From Mycolicibacterium boenickei (lineage in GTDB: Bacteria > Actinomycetota > Actinomycetes > Mycobacteriales > Mycobacteriaceae): 64,000 bases of DNA. Below are positions 26,069 through 34,351 of the stretch, one piece after another. Within the stretch, counting starts at the first letter, position 1. The number at the start of each line of letters is the position of its first letter. The stretch lies in assembly GCF_010731295.1 (NCBI RefSeq), contig NZ_AP022579.1:620001-684000 (forward strand). The letters run 5' to 3'. The notes below the pieces were generated by a model. That model saw nothing but the letters and a program-made list of their open reading frames with translations. It had not been told where the DNA came from and ran no database searches. The translations under genes were made by a program, and so were the position numbers.

Positions 26069-27625
26069 ATGTTCGAGTCGGATGCATCGTGGGAGCTGGT
26101 CCTGTGCATCGGTGACTCCGTCAGCGAGGAGGCCATGCTGATGGCCTCGCGGATGTCGATGATCGGGGAGCTGCTGGCCCGCCGCACCGCGGAGGTCGAA
26201 CCCGAGGATTCCGACCCGGGTTACATGTTGGTGACCGGGTTTTCCCGCACCGTCGCCGAAGTGGGCGCGGCCATGAACGTCTCGCCCAAAGTCGCCACAC
26301 TGGTCGTTGCGCAAGCTGAAGCGTTGACCGATCGACTGCCCGCGGTGGCGCAAGTCCTTCGGCGCGGACAGATCGACTGGGCAACGGTGGCGGTGATCAT
26401 CGAGCGGACAGAACTGGTCGCCGACAACGGGGTCATCGCCCGCCTGGATGCCGATTTGGCCGGCCGGATCTCGGGCTGGAAGTCGTGGTCACGGCAGCGG
26501 GTCGTCAACGCCGTGGACGCTGCGGTGCGCGAGATGGACCCCGATGCCATCCGTGAACGCGAAAAGGCTGAGCGGCGCCGCTTTGTACGGGTACGGCCCG
26601 GGCCCGACGGCACTGCACGACTGGAAGGAACGTTGACCGCGAAGGCAGGTTCGACCTTCGACCAGCGCCTGACTCAGCTGGCCAACGGAGTGTGTGCAGA
26701 GGATCCGCGCACACTGGGCCAGCGCCGAGCCGACGCTGTCGAAGCCATGTCCGAGAACCGCGCCTTGGTCTGCCTGTGCCGGCGGCCCGAGTGCCCGCAT
26801 GCCGAACCGGCCGAGCCACCCGCAGCGCGGGTGTTGATGAATGTGATCGCCCCGCAGAGCGCCCTCACCGGTGGGAACCAGCCCGGCTACCTCGCCGGGT
26901 ACGGCGTGATAGACGCCGAAAAGCTGCGGGAGCTGGCCGAGCAGGCCGCCCTGCGGGTAATTCAGGCCCCCACGGTGGCGACCGCCGAGGCGTTGCGGTA
27001 CCAGGTATCAACCGCGCTGGCGCGCTGGATCCGGTGCCGTGACATCACCTGCCGGTTTCCGGGTTGCGACCGACCTGCCGAGCTCTGCGATGTCGACCAT
27101 ACGATCCCGTTCAATCACGCCAACCCGGAACGGGGCGGGCTCACAGTGCCATGGAACCTGAAATGCCTTTGCCGCCAACACCATCGTCTCAAGACGTTCC
27201 ATGACGGCTGGCGCGACCGACAACTCCCCGATGGGACCATCGTGTGGACCGCGCCGAGCGGCCAGACCTACACCACCAGTCCCGGCGCCGTCGAGATCTT
27301 CCCGGAATTGACGGCGCGTCGCGCTCCACGGCGTACCAAGACCACACCTCGTGCGGTCCGAATCGCGCAGCACCGGGCCAAGAACCACCGGTTGCGTCCG
27401 ATCAATGCCGAGGCCCGCCGCGTCCGGAAGGCCCGCACGGCCGAGGTACGTCGCCGCGTTGAACACAACCGGATGCGCGCCACCCTCACGTTGTTCAAGG
27501 GAAACCGCCCTAGCACCAGCCCATTCGCTACCTGGATCAACGATCCGTACGAGCCCGAAACCCTGCCCGCCGACTGGCAACCGCCACCTCCACCGGATCC
27601 AGGGCCGGACGAACCACCGTTCTGA
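26069..27625 (+). CDS. HNH endonuclease-domain protein, DUF222/13E12 repeat family
   Basis: 518-residue protein of the 13E12 family, a repeated and mobile-looking gene family in mycobacteria. An N-terminal DUF222 region (VAEVGAAMNVSPKVATLVV, LRRGQIDWATVAVIIE) is followed by an HNH domain with CRFPGCDRPAELCDVDHTIP (four-residue spaced Cys pair, then DVDH) and LCRQHHRLKTFHDGW. The C-terminus is rich in Arg and Pro (PPPPPDPGPDEPPF). The role is unknown; some members are intron- or restriction-like nucleases. ATG 26069 (MFESDASWEL) was chosen; a TTG at 26033 is in frame. It separates the two halves of the aldarate gene region. Confidence 0.85.
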   Translation: MFESDASWELVLCIGDSVSEEAMLMASRMSMIGELLARRTAEVEPEDSDPGYMLVTGFSRTVAEVGAAMNVSPKVATLVVAQAEALTDRLPAVAQVLRRGQIDWATVAVIIERTELVADNGVIARLDADLAGRISGWKSWSRQRVVNAVDAAVREMDPDAIREREKAERRRFVRVRPGPDGTARLEGTLTAKAGSTFDQRLTQLANGVCAEDPRTLGQRRADAVEAMSENRALVCLCRRPECPHAEPAEPPAARVLMNVIAPQSALTGGNQPGYLAGYGVIDAEKLRELAEQAALRVIQAPTVATAEALRYQVSTALARWIRCRDITCRFPGCDRPAELCDVDHTIPFNHANPERGGLTVPWNLKCLCRQHHRLKTFHDGWRDRQLPDGTIVWTAPSGQTYTTSPGAVEIFPELTARRAPRRTKTTPRAVRIAQHRAKNHRLRPINAEARRVRKARTAEVRRRVEHNRMRATLTLFKGNRPSTSPFATWINDPYEPETLPADWQPPPPPDPGPDEPPF

Positions 27626-27637
27626 CCGGGCCCCGAG

Positions 27638-28897
27638 TTACCAGCGCGGGCTGATCGCCTCAAATGACGGATCGACCGTGCGCATGTAGCCGGTGTCGTC
27701 GCGGTCGGTGATCCCGCAGCGCAGGTACTGCTCGTGCAACGCAGCCAGAGCGTCGTCGTCGATCTCTACGCCGAGTCCGGGACCGGCTGGCACGGGCACT
27801 GCGCCAGATCGGAACTCCAGGGCACCGGGGCGCACGACGTCTTCGGTCTTCCACGGCCAGTGCGTGTCGCAGGCGTAGGTGAGATTAGGTGTGGCGGCCG
27901 CCAAATGCACCATGGCAGCCAGACTGATGCCCAGATGCGAGTTGGAATGCATGGACAGCCCCAACCCGAAGGTGTCGCAGATACCGGCCAGCAGGCGGGA
28001 CCGCTGCAAGCCGCCCCAGTAGTGGTGATCCGAGAGCACCACGCGCACCGCACCTTTCGCGACCGCGGGGGCCAGGTGGTCGAACGCCACCACACACATG
28101 TTGGTGGCCAACGGCATGGTTGCCTGCGCAGCCACGTCTGCCATGCCGTCCAACCCGGGCGTCGGATCCTCCAGGTACTCCAGCACGCCCGACAGCCGCG
28201 CGGCCACCTTCAGCGACGTCTCTGGCGTCCAGGCGGCATTCGGGTCCAGCCGCAGCGGATGGTCGGGGAACGCGGCCCGCAATGCCTCGATCGCGGCCGC
28301 CTCCTCCTCGGGCGGAAACACGCCACCCTTGAGTTTGATTGCGGTGAAACCGTATTCGTCAACGATGCGACGGGCCTGGGCCACGATGCCGTCGGGGTCG
28401 AGCGCCTCGCCCCAGCCGTCTGGCTCAGCCCCGGGGTGACCGGCCCACTTGTAGAACAGGTAGGCGCTGAACGGCACCGCATCACGCACCGCGCCGCCGA
28501 GCAGATCCGATACCGGACGGCCGGTCGCATGCCCCGCGATATCGAGGCACGCCACCTCGAACGGAGAGAAAACCTGATCGACCGCGCTGGCGGTGGTGAT
28601 CATGCCTGCCGTGCCGACGGCAGCCGTGTCTCCGCGCAGCCGATCGGCGATTGCCGCACGAATGGCGTTGAGAGAAAACACATCATGCCCGACGATTGCA
28701 TCCGCGGCTGCCCACAGGCGCTCCAGATGCCGGGTGTCGGCGTAGGTCTCACCGAGCCCGGTGAGACCTACATCAGTCTGCACCTGGACGATCGCCCGCA
28801 ACGCGAACGGTTGATGCACACCGACGGTGTTGAGCAGCGGGGAGTCTGCGAACGCGACCGGTGTTATGCGTGCGCCGGTAATACGGACGGGCGGCAT
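27638..28897 (-). CDS. enolase-superfamily dehydratase, glucarate dehydratase-like
   Basis: 419-residue enolase-superfamily enzyme related to glucarate dehydratase but distinct from the product at 15283-16659. Catalytic positions are kept: Lys188-Leu-Lys190 (IKLKGG), Asp218 and Asn220 (LDPNAAW), Glu243 (YLEDP), Asn266 (ATNMCVV), Asp290 (LSDHHYWGG) and His317 (MHSNSHLG). It therefore should act on an acid sugar such as glucarate, idarate or galactarate, or be a GudX-like paralogue. Its ATG overlaps the kdgD stop by one base (TGATG), so it is coupled to kdgD and downstream of it in the three-gene operon. A different aldarate isomer from the first enzyme is the simplest reading. Confidence 0.88.
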   Translation of the reverse strand: MPPVRITGARITPVAFADSPLLNTVGVHQPFALRAIVQVQTDVGLTGLGETYADTRHLERLWAAADAIVGHDVFSLNAIRAAIADRLRGDTAAVGTAGMITTASAVDQVFSPFEVACLDIAGHATGRPVSDLLGGAVRDAVPFSAYLFYKWAGHPGAEPDGWGEALDPDGIVAQARRIVDEYGFTAIKLKGGVFPPEEEAAAIEALRAAFPDHPLRLDPNAAWTPETSLKVAARLSGVLEYLEDPTPGLDGMADVAAQATMPLATNMCVVAFDHLAPAVAKGAVRVVLSDHHYWGGLQRSRLLAGICDTFGLGLSMHSNSHLGISLAAMVHLAAATPNLTYACDTHWPWKTEDVVRPGALEFRSGAVPVPAGPGLGVEIDDDALAALHEQYLRCGITDRDDTGYMRTVDPSFEAISPRW

Positions 28898-29820
28898 CAG
28901 TGAACCAGCGCATTGTCGATCACGGCGCGGCCGGCCGCCAGGATGCGTTGCAGCTCAGCGACATCGTCGGGTCTGGCATCGATGAGCGGTGGGCGCACCG
29001 GTCCGGCCGGGATCCCCTCCAAGGTGACACCGGCCTTGATCAAGGAGACCGCATAGCCGGGAACCGTGTCCCGGAGCCGCACCAGCGGATGGTAGAACTC
29101 GCGCGTCAGGGCCGCGATCATCGGCTCGTCACCGGTTTCCAGGGCCCGGTAGAAGGCGAGTGAGACATCCGGGGCGAAGGCGAAAGTCGCCGACGAGTAC
29201 AAGGTCACCCCAATCGCGCGGTAGGCCTGCTGGGACACCTCGGCGGTGGGCAGCCCGTTGAAGAATTGGAACGGCTTGCCGAGCGGCTCCAAGGCGTCGG
29301 TGACCGCCCGCACGATGCGTGATACTCGATCGAGATCGCCTGTGCCGTCCTTGAATCCGACCACGTTGGGGATCAGAGCCGCCTCCACCGCCGACTCCTC
29401 GGTGTAGCGGGCGTTGTTGCGGTTGTAGACGACGACGGGCAGATCCGTGACCGCGCTGACCTCACGGGTGTATGCCACCAGCCCCGCCTGCGGCATCTCG
29501 ACCAAGTATGGCGGCAGGAGCAACAGACCGTCGGCTCCGGTTTCCGCGGCGGCACGCGCGAAGGCCTTGGCCGACGCGATGGAACCGCCGGCGCCCGCGT
29601 ACACCGGAACCCTCCCGCTCACCGTATCGACGGCGGTACGCACCACCGTGCGCATCTCGTCGGGATCGAGGGCATGGAATTCTCCGGTGCCACAGCCGAT
29701 GAACACGCCACCGGGCCCAGCCTCGACCCCCTTTGCGATGTGCTGCGCGAGCCGATCCACGTCGACTTCGCCAGCGGCGGTGAGCGGGGTTACCGGGAAG
29801 AACAGGACGCCGTCCAGCAT
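28897..29820 (-). CDS. kdgD: 5-dehydro-4-deoxyglucarate dehydratase
   Basis: 307-residue DapA-superfamily enzyme that dehydrates and decarboxylates 5-keto-4-deoxyglucarate to 2,5-dioxopentanoate (alpha-ketoglutarate semialdehyde). The (beta/alpha)8 features include FFPVTPLTAAGEVDVDRL, GVFIGCGTGEFHALDPDE, Tyr132 in VVVYNRNN, and the Schiff-base Lys157 in VGFKDGTGDLDR. NVVGFKDGTGD is characteristic of KdgD rather than DapA or NanA. It sits between the aldehyde dehydrogenase gene (22 bases upstream) and the second dehydratase, so the operon encodes consecutive pathway steps. Confidence 0.94.
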   Translation of the reverse strand: MLDGVLFFPVTPLTAAGEVDVDRLAQHIAKGVEAGPGGVFIGCGTGEFHALDPDEMRTVVRTAVDTVSGRVPVYAGAGGSIASAKAFARAAAETGADGLLLLPPYLVEMPQAGLVAYTREVSAVTDLPVVVYNRNNARYTEESAVEAALIPNVVGFKDGTGDLDRVSRIVRAVTDALEPLGKPFQFFNGLPTAEVSQQAYRAIGVTLYSSATFAFAPDVSLAFYRALETGDEPMIAALTREFYHPLVRLRDTVPGYAVSLIKAGVTLEGIPAGPVRPPLIDARPDDVAELQRILAAGRAVIDNALVH

Positions 29821-29841
29821 TGTGTACTCCTTGTTTTCAGG

Positions 29842-31437
29842 TCAGTCTTTGGTGAGTTGGCCGTCGATACGCCGCCACAGGCCGTCAGGATTTCCCTCGG
29901 CAATGGCACTGGGCAGCAGTTGTTTCGGGGCGTCCTGGTAACACACCGGCCGCAGGAACCGCTCGATGGCGCGCGCGCCCACCGATGTGGTGCGCGAATC
30001 GGAGGTCGACGGGAACGGCCCGCCGTGCACCATGGCATGACAGACCTCGACGCCGGTCGGCCAGCCATTGAACAAGATTCGGCCCGCCTTCAGCTCGAGA
30101 ACATTCAGCAGCTCACGGGCCTGGCTGTGGTCGGAATCGTCGACGTGGATCGTCGCGGTCAGCTGACCCTCCAGGCTCTTGGCGAGCCGCAGCATCTCGG
30201 CGGCATCGGAGCACCTCACCAGAACGCCGACGGCGCCGAATATCTCGGCCTGCAGTGTCTTCGAGGCCAGGAAGGTCGTCGCGTCGGTGCTGAACAGTGC
30301 GGCGCGGCATGACACAGCGGGTGCGTCGGCCTGCGCTCCGCGGGCGACGAGTACTGCCTCCCGCTCCGCTGCCTCCACACCCTTGCGGAAACTGTCGGCG
30401 ATACCGGGCGTCAGCATCGCGGTCGGAGCACTCGCCTCGACCGCTTCACCCGCGGCGGCGGCGAAGGTTTCCAGCTCGGGCCCGTCGACCGCGATGACCA
30501 GACCCGGATTGGTGCAGAACTGTCCGGAGCCCAGGGTCAGCGAGCCGACGAAGGCCCGTCCCAGCTCGGCACCGCGGTCGGCCAGCGCACCGCTGAGCAG
30601 GAATACCGGGTTGACGGCGCTCATCTCGGCGTACACCGGGATCGGTTCAGGACGGGCCGCCGCGGCGGCAACCAGCGCCATGCCGCCCGCGCGGGAGCCG
30701 GTGAACCCGACCGCCTTTATCCGGGGATCGGTGACCAGGGCGGCGCCCAGTTCAGGGCCGTACCCGTACAGCAGGGAGAACGTTCCGGCCGGAAGCCCGG
30801 AGGAAGCGACGGCATCGGTGATGGCCCGCCCGACGAGTTCGGAGGTGCCAGGGTGGGCGTCGTGCGCCTTGACGACAACCGGGCAGCCGGCGGCCAGGGC
30901 GGACGCGGTATCGCCACCGGCCACCGAGAAGGCCAGCGGAAAATTGCTCGCACCGAACACCGCGACGGGGCCGAGCGGCACGCTGCGCTGACGAATGTCG
31001 GTACGCGGCAACGGGGTTCGGCCGGGCTGCGCGGGGTCGATCCGTGCCTGGTTCCAGCTCCCCTCGCGCAGCACCGCGGCGAACAACCGGAGTTGACCCG
31101 CAGTGCGCCCGACCTCACCGGTCAGCCGTGGCCGCGGCAGGCCGGTCTCGGAGTGCGCACGGCTCACCAGAGCGTCACCGATCGACTCGAGGTTGGCCGC
31201 GATCGTCTCCAGGAACCGGGCCCTCGTCTCGATCGGGGCTGATCGGTATGCCGAGAACGCTTCCGCGGCGGCCGCACAAGCGTCCTCGACATTGGTGTGG
31301 TCGCCATATGCGTACGGGGGCTCGATGGGCTCGCCGGTCTGCGGGTCGACGCCGCGGATCTCCGTGCCGGTGCCGCGCACCGGCGTCCCCGCGATCAGCA
31401 TCTGTCCGGTCAGGTCCAGCGTCGCCGTTGAGGTCAT
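29842..31437 (-). CDS. alpha-ketoglutarate semialdehyde (2,5-dioxovalerate) dehydrogenase
   Basis: 531-residue NAD(P)-dependent aldehyde dehydrogenase. Asn165 (FGASNFPLAFS), Lys190 (VVVKAHDAHPGTS), Gly-rich GFTGSRAGG, Glu271 (YAEMSAVNPVFL) and nucleophile Cys308 (GSGQFCTNPGL) are all present. AEMSAVNPVF and FCTNPGL are typical of the 2,5-dioxovalerate/fatty-aldehyde subfamily. It would oxidise the KdgD product to alpha-ketoglutarate, delivering aldarates to the TCA cycle. ATG 31437 is preferred because TACCGT lies exactly six bases upstream and the domain starts there; an upstream ATG would overlap this promoter. First gene of the operon with kdgD and the second dehydratase. Confidence 0.92.
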   Translation of the reverse strand: MTSTATLDLTGQMLIAGTPVRGTGTEIRGVDPQTGEPIEPPYAYGDHTNVEDACAAAAEAFSAYRSAPIETRARFLETIAANLESIGDALVSRAHSETGLPRPRLTGEVGRTAGQLRLFAAVLREGSWNQARIDPAQPGRTPLPRTDIRQRSVPLGPVAVFGASNFPLAFSVAGGDTASALAAGCPVVVKAHDAHPGTSELVGRAITDAVASSGLPAGTFSLLYGYGPELGAALVTDPRIKAVGFTGSRAGGMALVAAAAARPEPIPVYAEMSAVNPVFLLSGALADRGAELGRAFVGSLTLGSGQFCTNPGLVIAVDGPELETFAAAAGEAVEASAPTAMLTPGIADSFRKGVEAAEREAVLVARGAQADAPAVSCRAALFSTDATTFLASKTLQAEIFGAVGVLVRCSDAAEMLRLAKSLEGQLTATIHVDDSDHSQARELLNVLELKAGRILFNGWPTGVEVCHAMVHGGPFPSTSDSRTTSVGARAIERFLRPVCYQDAPKQLLPSAIAEGNPDGLWRRIDGQLTKD

Positions 31438-31443
31438 ACAGGC

Positions 31444-31449
31444 ACGGTA
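31444..31449 (-). promoter_or_regulatory. -10 box of leaderless aldehyde dehydrogenase-kdgD operon
   Basis: TACCGT on the minus strand ends six bases before ATG 31437. About 19 bases upstream, TTGGAC could act as -35. It lies within the imperfect palindrome at 31468-31480. Confidence 0.5.
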
Positions 31450-31467
31450 CGACGCCAAATAAATGCT

Positions 31468-31497
31468 TGTCCAAGTCAAATTTGCCGGTCAATCATG
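31468..31497. promoter_or_regulatory. paired imperfect palindromes upstream of aldarate operon
   Basis: Two similar motifs of the form TTG-N-C..G-N-CAA occur in tandem: TTGTCCAAGTCAA, overlapping the predicted -35, and TTGCCGGTCAA a few bases further upstream. They look like two operator sites for one dimeric regulator. LysR or IclR from this region are candidates, by inference. Confidence 0.35.
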
Positions 31498-31558
31498 CAC
31501 TAGTTGAATTAGTCCGTTTCGAGCCTCTGCCAGGTCGCCGGTCCCGCATGATGTGCCG

Positions 31559-32698
31559 ATGGATGACCTCGTACACGGCCACTGCGACGATCGTTTTCAC
31601 GCAATCCGCGACGCACTGTCGGAGGCGATCGCCGGCCGAGAGGAAACCGGCGCCACCATCGCCGTCGACATCAACGGTGAACTCGTCGTCGACCTGTGGG
31701 GCGGCTACGCCGACGCGGCGCGGACCAGGCCCTGGACCGAGGACACCATCGTCAATGTCTGGTCGTCCACCAAGACGGTGACGGCCCTGGCCGGGCTGAT
31801 GCTGATCGATCGCGGCCTGATCACCGCAGACACCCCGGTGGCCGAGTACTGGCCCGAATTCGGCGCAAACGGCAAGCAGGACATCGAGTTTCGTCACCTA
31901 CTGACCCACAGCTCAGGGGTGTCCGGCTGGGAGCCGCCGTTCGCGATCGAGGACAGCTACGACTGGGAGAAGTCCACGGCGGCGCTGGCCGCCCAGGCGC
32001 CGTGGTGGGAACCCGGTACCGCATCGGGCTACCACGCTCTGACGTACGGTCATCTGATCGGTGAGGTGGTGCGGCGGGTCACCGGTATGTCACTCAAAGA
32101 GTTTGTCCGTGAAGAGATCTCGGGTCCGCTGGCGGCCGACTTCCAGATCGGCGCACGGCCCGAGGACAGCCACCGCATCGCCGAGATCATCCCGTCCGAC
32201 GAACCGATGGACCTGCCGTTGGACCAATTGTCCGAAACCGCGATCAAGACCTTGATGGGCGCGCCGTCACCGACGGTCGCCAACACCGCAGAGTGGCGGG
32301 CCGCCGACATCGGTGCCGTCAACGGTCACGGCAATGCGCGGTCGCTGGCCCAGATCCTCTCGGCAATCTCGTTGGGCGGCACGGTGAACGGCGTCAAGCT
32401 GCTGCAGCCCGAGACGGTCGAGTCGATCTTCGAGCTGCACTGTGACGGGCCCGACGTCGTCCTGCTGGGGCACCCGCTGCGCTGGGGTCTGGGATTCGGT
32501 CTGCCGCAGCCGCAGACCCTGTCGTATGTCCCCGACGGCAAGATCTGCTTCTGGGGCGGGTGGGGTGGCTCGTGGGAGACGTGCAACCCCGATCACCGGG
32601 CCACCTTCGCCTATGTGATGAACCGGATGGGGCCAGGGGTCGAGGGCTCCGCACGCACCAGCCGCTACCTGAACCTGTTCTACGAGGCGTTGGGCTAG
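31559..32698 (+). CDS. serine hydrolase of the class C beta-lactamase/EstB family
   Basis: 379-residue beta-lactamase-fold hydrolase. The SxxK nucleophile motif is SSTK at 69-72 (NVWSSTKTVTALAGLML), followed by EFRHLLTHSSGVSGW and a tyrosine motif in SGYHALTYGHLIGEVVRRV; a C-terminal GWGGSWETCNP region may supply the third motif. Such mycobacterial proteins are esterases or peptidases (LipL/EstB-like) rather than true beta-lactamases. No signal peptide is seen, so cytoplasmic. ATG 31559 chosen; GTG 31553 is two codons upstream. It is divergent from the aldarate operon, and its stop overlaps the convergent small gene by four bases. Confidence 0.85.
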   Translation: MDDLVHGHCDDRFHAIRDALSEAIAGREETGATIAVDINGELVVDLWGGYADAARTRPWTEDTIVNVWSSTKTVTALAGLMLIDRGLITADTPVAEYWPEFGANGKQDIEFRHLLTHSSGVSGWEPPFAIEDSYDWEKSTAALAAQAPWWEPGTASGYHALTYGHLIGEVVRRVTGMSLKEFVREEISGPLAADFQIGARPEDSHRIAEIIPSDEPMDLPLDQLSETAIKTLMGAPSPTVANTAEWRAADIGAVNGHGNARSLAQILSAISLGGTVNGVKLLQPETVESIFELHCDGPDVVLLGHPLRWGLGFGLPQPQTLSYVPDGKICFWGGWGGSWETCNPDHRATFAYVMNRMGPGVEGSARTSRYLNLFYEALG

Positions 32699-33093
32699 GA
32701 AGCCCGCGCGGCCGAGCGGAGCTCCAGCCTGCGCAGCACGTCGGCCCCGAGCCCGCGCGGGTCCTGGCCCTCGGTGGCCGGGATCAGCGTGACTCCGTCG
32801 GCCACCTCTGCCGCCTCGATGTCAGCGATCAGCCCGGTCAGCCCGTCGACCGTCCCGACATAGCGCACCTGCGCCTCGGGTCCGGCCACGGTCAGGCTGC
32901 AGCGCGCCGACCGGTAGTCCCCTGCCACCGCGACCGTGACGTCGAGGATCACCGAGACGGCGTCGTCCTCGGACTTGAGGCCGGACCGGATCCGGCGCGC
33001 CTGAGCCAGGTCAGGCGCAGAGATTCGCGCCGTCGGCTCGTCACCTTCGGTCAGCTCGGTCCAGGACTCGGCATCCGCCACGAATATCCGCAC
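32695..33093 (-). CDS. small protein of unknown function
   Basis: 132-residue protein without a recognised domain. It begins MRIFVADAESWTELTEGDE, continues with alternating strand-like and helix-like segments (SVILDVTVAVAGDYRSARC, GTVDGLTGLIADIEAAEVAD), and ends Arg/Ala-rich. No signal peptide or membrane segment. It looks real: TAGCGT lies exactly six bases before GTG 33093, codon third positions are strongly G/C, and its stop overlaps the convergent hydrolase stop by four bases. It could be a luciferase- or mobility-type regulator fold, but no function is assigned. Confidence 0.65.
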   Translation of the reverse strand: MRIFVADAESWTELTEGDEPTARISAPDLAQARRIRSGLKSEDDAVSVILDVTVAVAGDYRSARCSLTVAGPEAQVRYVGTVDGLTGLIADIEAAEVADGVTLIPATEGQDPRGLGADVLRRLELRSAARAS

Positions 33094-33099
33094 CCCGCC

Positions 33100-33105
33100 A
33101 CGCTA
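33100..33105 (-). promoter_or_regulatory. -10 box of leaderless small gene
   Basis: TAGCGT on the minus strand ends six bases before GTG 33093. Confidence 0.45.
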
Positions 33106-33156
33106 AGTGCACATACCGCACCTGAACAGAGTTACGTTCAGGCCGAATCCAAGGGA

Positions 33157-34125
33157 CTACCTGGCGTCCCGCACCCGGGTCTTGTAGAGACTCGCGACGG
33201 TGGTGATGGCGAGCGTCACCACGATCACACCGAGGCTGGCCAAGGTCGGGATCTCCGGGACGTGCACCGGTTCGCCACCGTTGATGAACGGCAGTTCGTT
33301 CTCGTGCAAGGCGTGCAGCACCAGCTTCACGCCGATGAACGCGAGGATGAACGCCAGCCCCTGCGACAGGTAGACCAGCCGCTTGAGCAGGTCACCGAGC
33401 AGGAAGTACAGCTGGCGCAGCCCCATCAGGGCGAACACGTTGGCGGTGAACACCAGGTAGGGCTCCTGGGTCAGCCCGTAGATCGCCGGGATCGAGTCCA
33501 GCGCGAACAGCAGGTCGGTGGTGCCGAGCGCGACGATCACCAGGAACATCGGCGTCATCAGCCGCTTCCCGTTCTCGTGGATCCACAGCTTCAGGCCGTC
33601 CCACTGGTCCGTGGTGCGCAGGTGCTTGCGGGCGAACCGCACCACACCGTTGTCTCCGTCGTCGTCGTGGTCGGTGTCGCGCACCAGGTTGATCGCGGTG
33701 TACACCAGGAACGCGCCGAAGATGTAGAACACCCAGGAGAACTGGTTGATGGCCACCGCACCGAGCGCGATGAAGATGCCGCGGAAGATCAGCGCCAGGA
33801 TGATGCCCACCAGCAGGGCCTGCTGTTGGTAGATCCTCGGCACCTTGAAGCTGGCCATGATGATCAAGAAGATGAACAGGTTGTCCACCGACAGGCTGTA
33901 CTCAGTGAGCCAACCGGCGAAGAACTCCAGCCCGAACTGGCTGCCGTGGAAGAACCACACGAACACCCCGAAGGCGACGGCCAGTCCGATGTAGACCGAC
34001 AGCGCCGTCGCGGTTTCACGGGTGCTGGGTTCGTGTGGACGTCGCCCGATCACGACGACGTCGAACAGCAGAACGGCGATCGTCACCGCCAGGGTGATGA
34101 TCCATTCCAGCTGGGTAACCTGCAT
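33157..34125 (-). CDS. TerC-family membrane protein (probable manganese exporter/metal homeostasis)
   Basis: 322-residue integral membrane protein of the TerC family with about eight or nine hydrophobic segments. The acidic membrane motifs of the family are present: VLLFDVVVIGRRPHEPS, LTEYSLSVDNLFIFLIIMA, and LGTTDLLFALDSIPAIYGL. Characterised TerC-type proteins (Alx, YceF/YkoY types) help export Mn2+ or metallate secreted enzymes. ATG 34125 is selected because GGAGGA lies eight bases upstream; the longer frame would start inside the structured leader. The leader at 34131-34256 resembles a yybP-ykoY manganese riboswitch, which independently supports a manganese role. Confidence 0.88.
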   Translation of the reverse strand: MQVTQLEWIITLAVTIAVLLFDVVVIGRRPHEPSTRETATALSVYIGLAVAFGVFVWFFHGSQFGLEFFAGWLTEYSLSVDNLFIFLIIMASFKVPRIYQQQALLVGIILALIFRGIFIALGAVAINQFSWVFYIFGAFLVYTAINLVRDTDHDDDGDNGVVRFARKHLRTTDQWDGLKLWIHENGKRLMTPMFLVIVALGTTDLLFALDSIPAIYGLTQEPYLVFTANVFALMGLRQLYFLLGDLLKRLVYLSQGLAFILAFIGVKLVLHALHENELPFINGGEPVHVPEIPTLASLGVIVVTLAITTVASLYKTRVRDAR

Positions 34126-34130
34126 CAAGA

Positions 34131-34256
34131 ATCCTCCGGTCGTCAAAGCGCCGGAGGTCTCTTCCACCGGTGACATGCACCGGCCCGCGACACCGATCGA
34201 TCATTGACGACCGACGTGATGACGACATCGCAGCGAAGGAATACTCCCCTCCGCCG
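34131..34256 (-). promoter_or_regulatory. candidate yybP-ykoY (manganese) riboswitch with SD sequestration
   Basis: The terC leader on the minus strand contains GCGGAGGGGAGUA (start of the aptamer, plus-strand 34242-34254), a GUCAUCA stretch, a CCGGUG-5 nt-CACCGG hairpin (34167-34183), and GAAGAGACCUCCGG closing P1 by pairing CGGAGG with CCUCCG (34152-34157). The same CCUCCGG (34151-34157) can instead pair with CCGGAGG (34133-34139), which contains the Shine-Dalgarno. The two pairings are mutually exclusive, so ligand-stabilised P1 would free the ribosome-binding site. Family assignment is from remembered consensus; the competing stems are seen directly. Confidence 0.62.
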
Positions 34257-34339
34257 ACCAGTCTGCCTGACGGACCCCACGAATCGAAATCGAACCGGCA
34301 CGCCGCTCGGACCGCCGAGCCGTCGCGGCGGCGGCTTAG

Positions 34340-34345
34340 TAGTTT
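34340..34345 (+). promoter_or_regulatory. -10 box of leaderless NRPS operon
   Basis: TAGTTT ends six bases before GTG 34352, predicting transcription from the start codon of the Pls/PosA-type gene. Confidence 0.55.
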
Positions 34346-34351
34346 GTACTC

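Noticed and set aside
26069..27625. HNH gene as part of a prophage or restriction system
   Set aside because: No integrase, phage structural, methylase or attachment-site sequences surround it; it fits the stand-alone 13E12 family.
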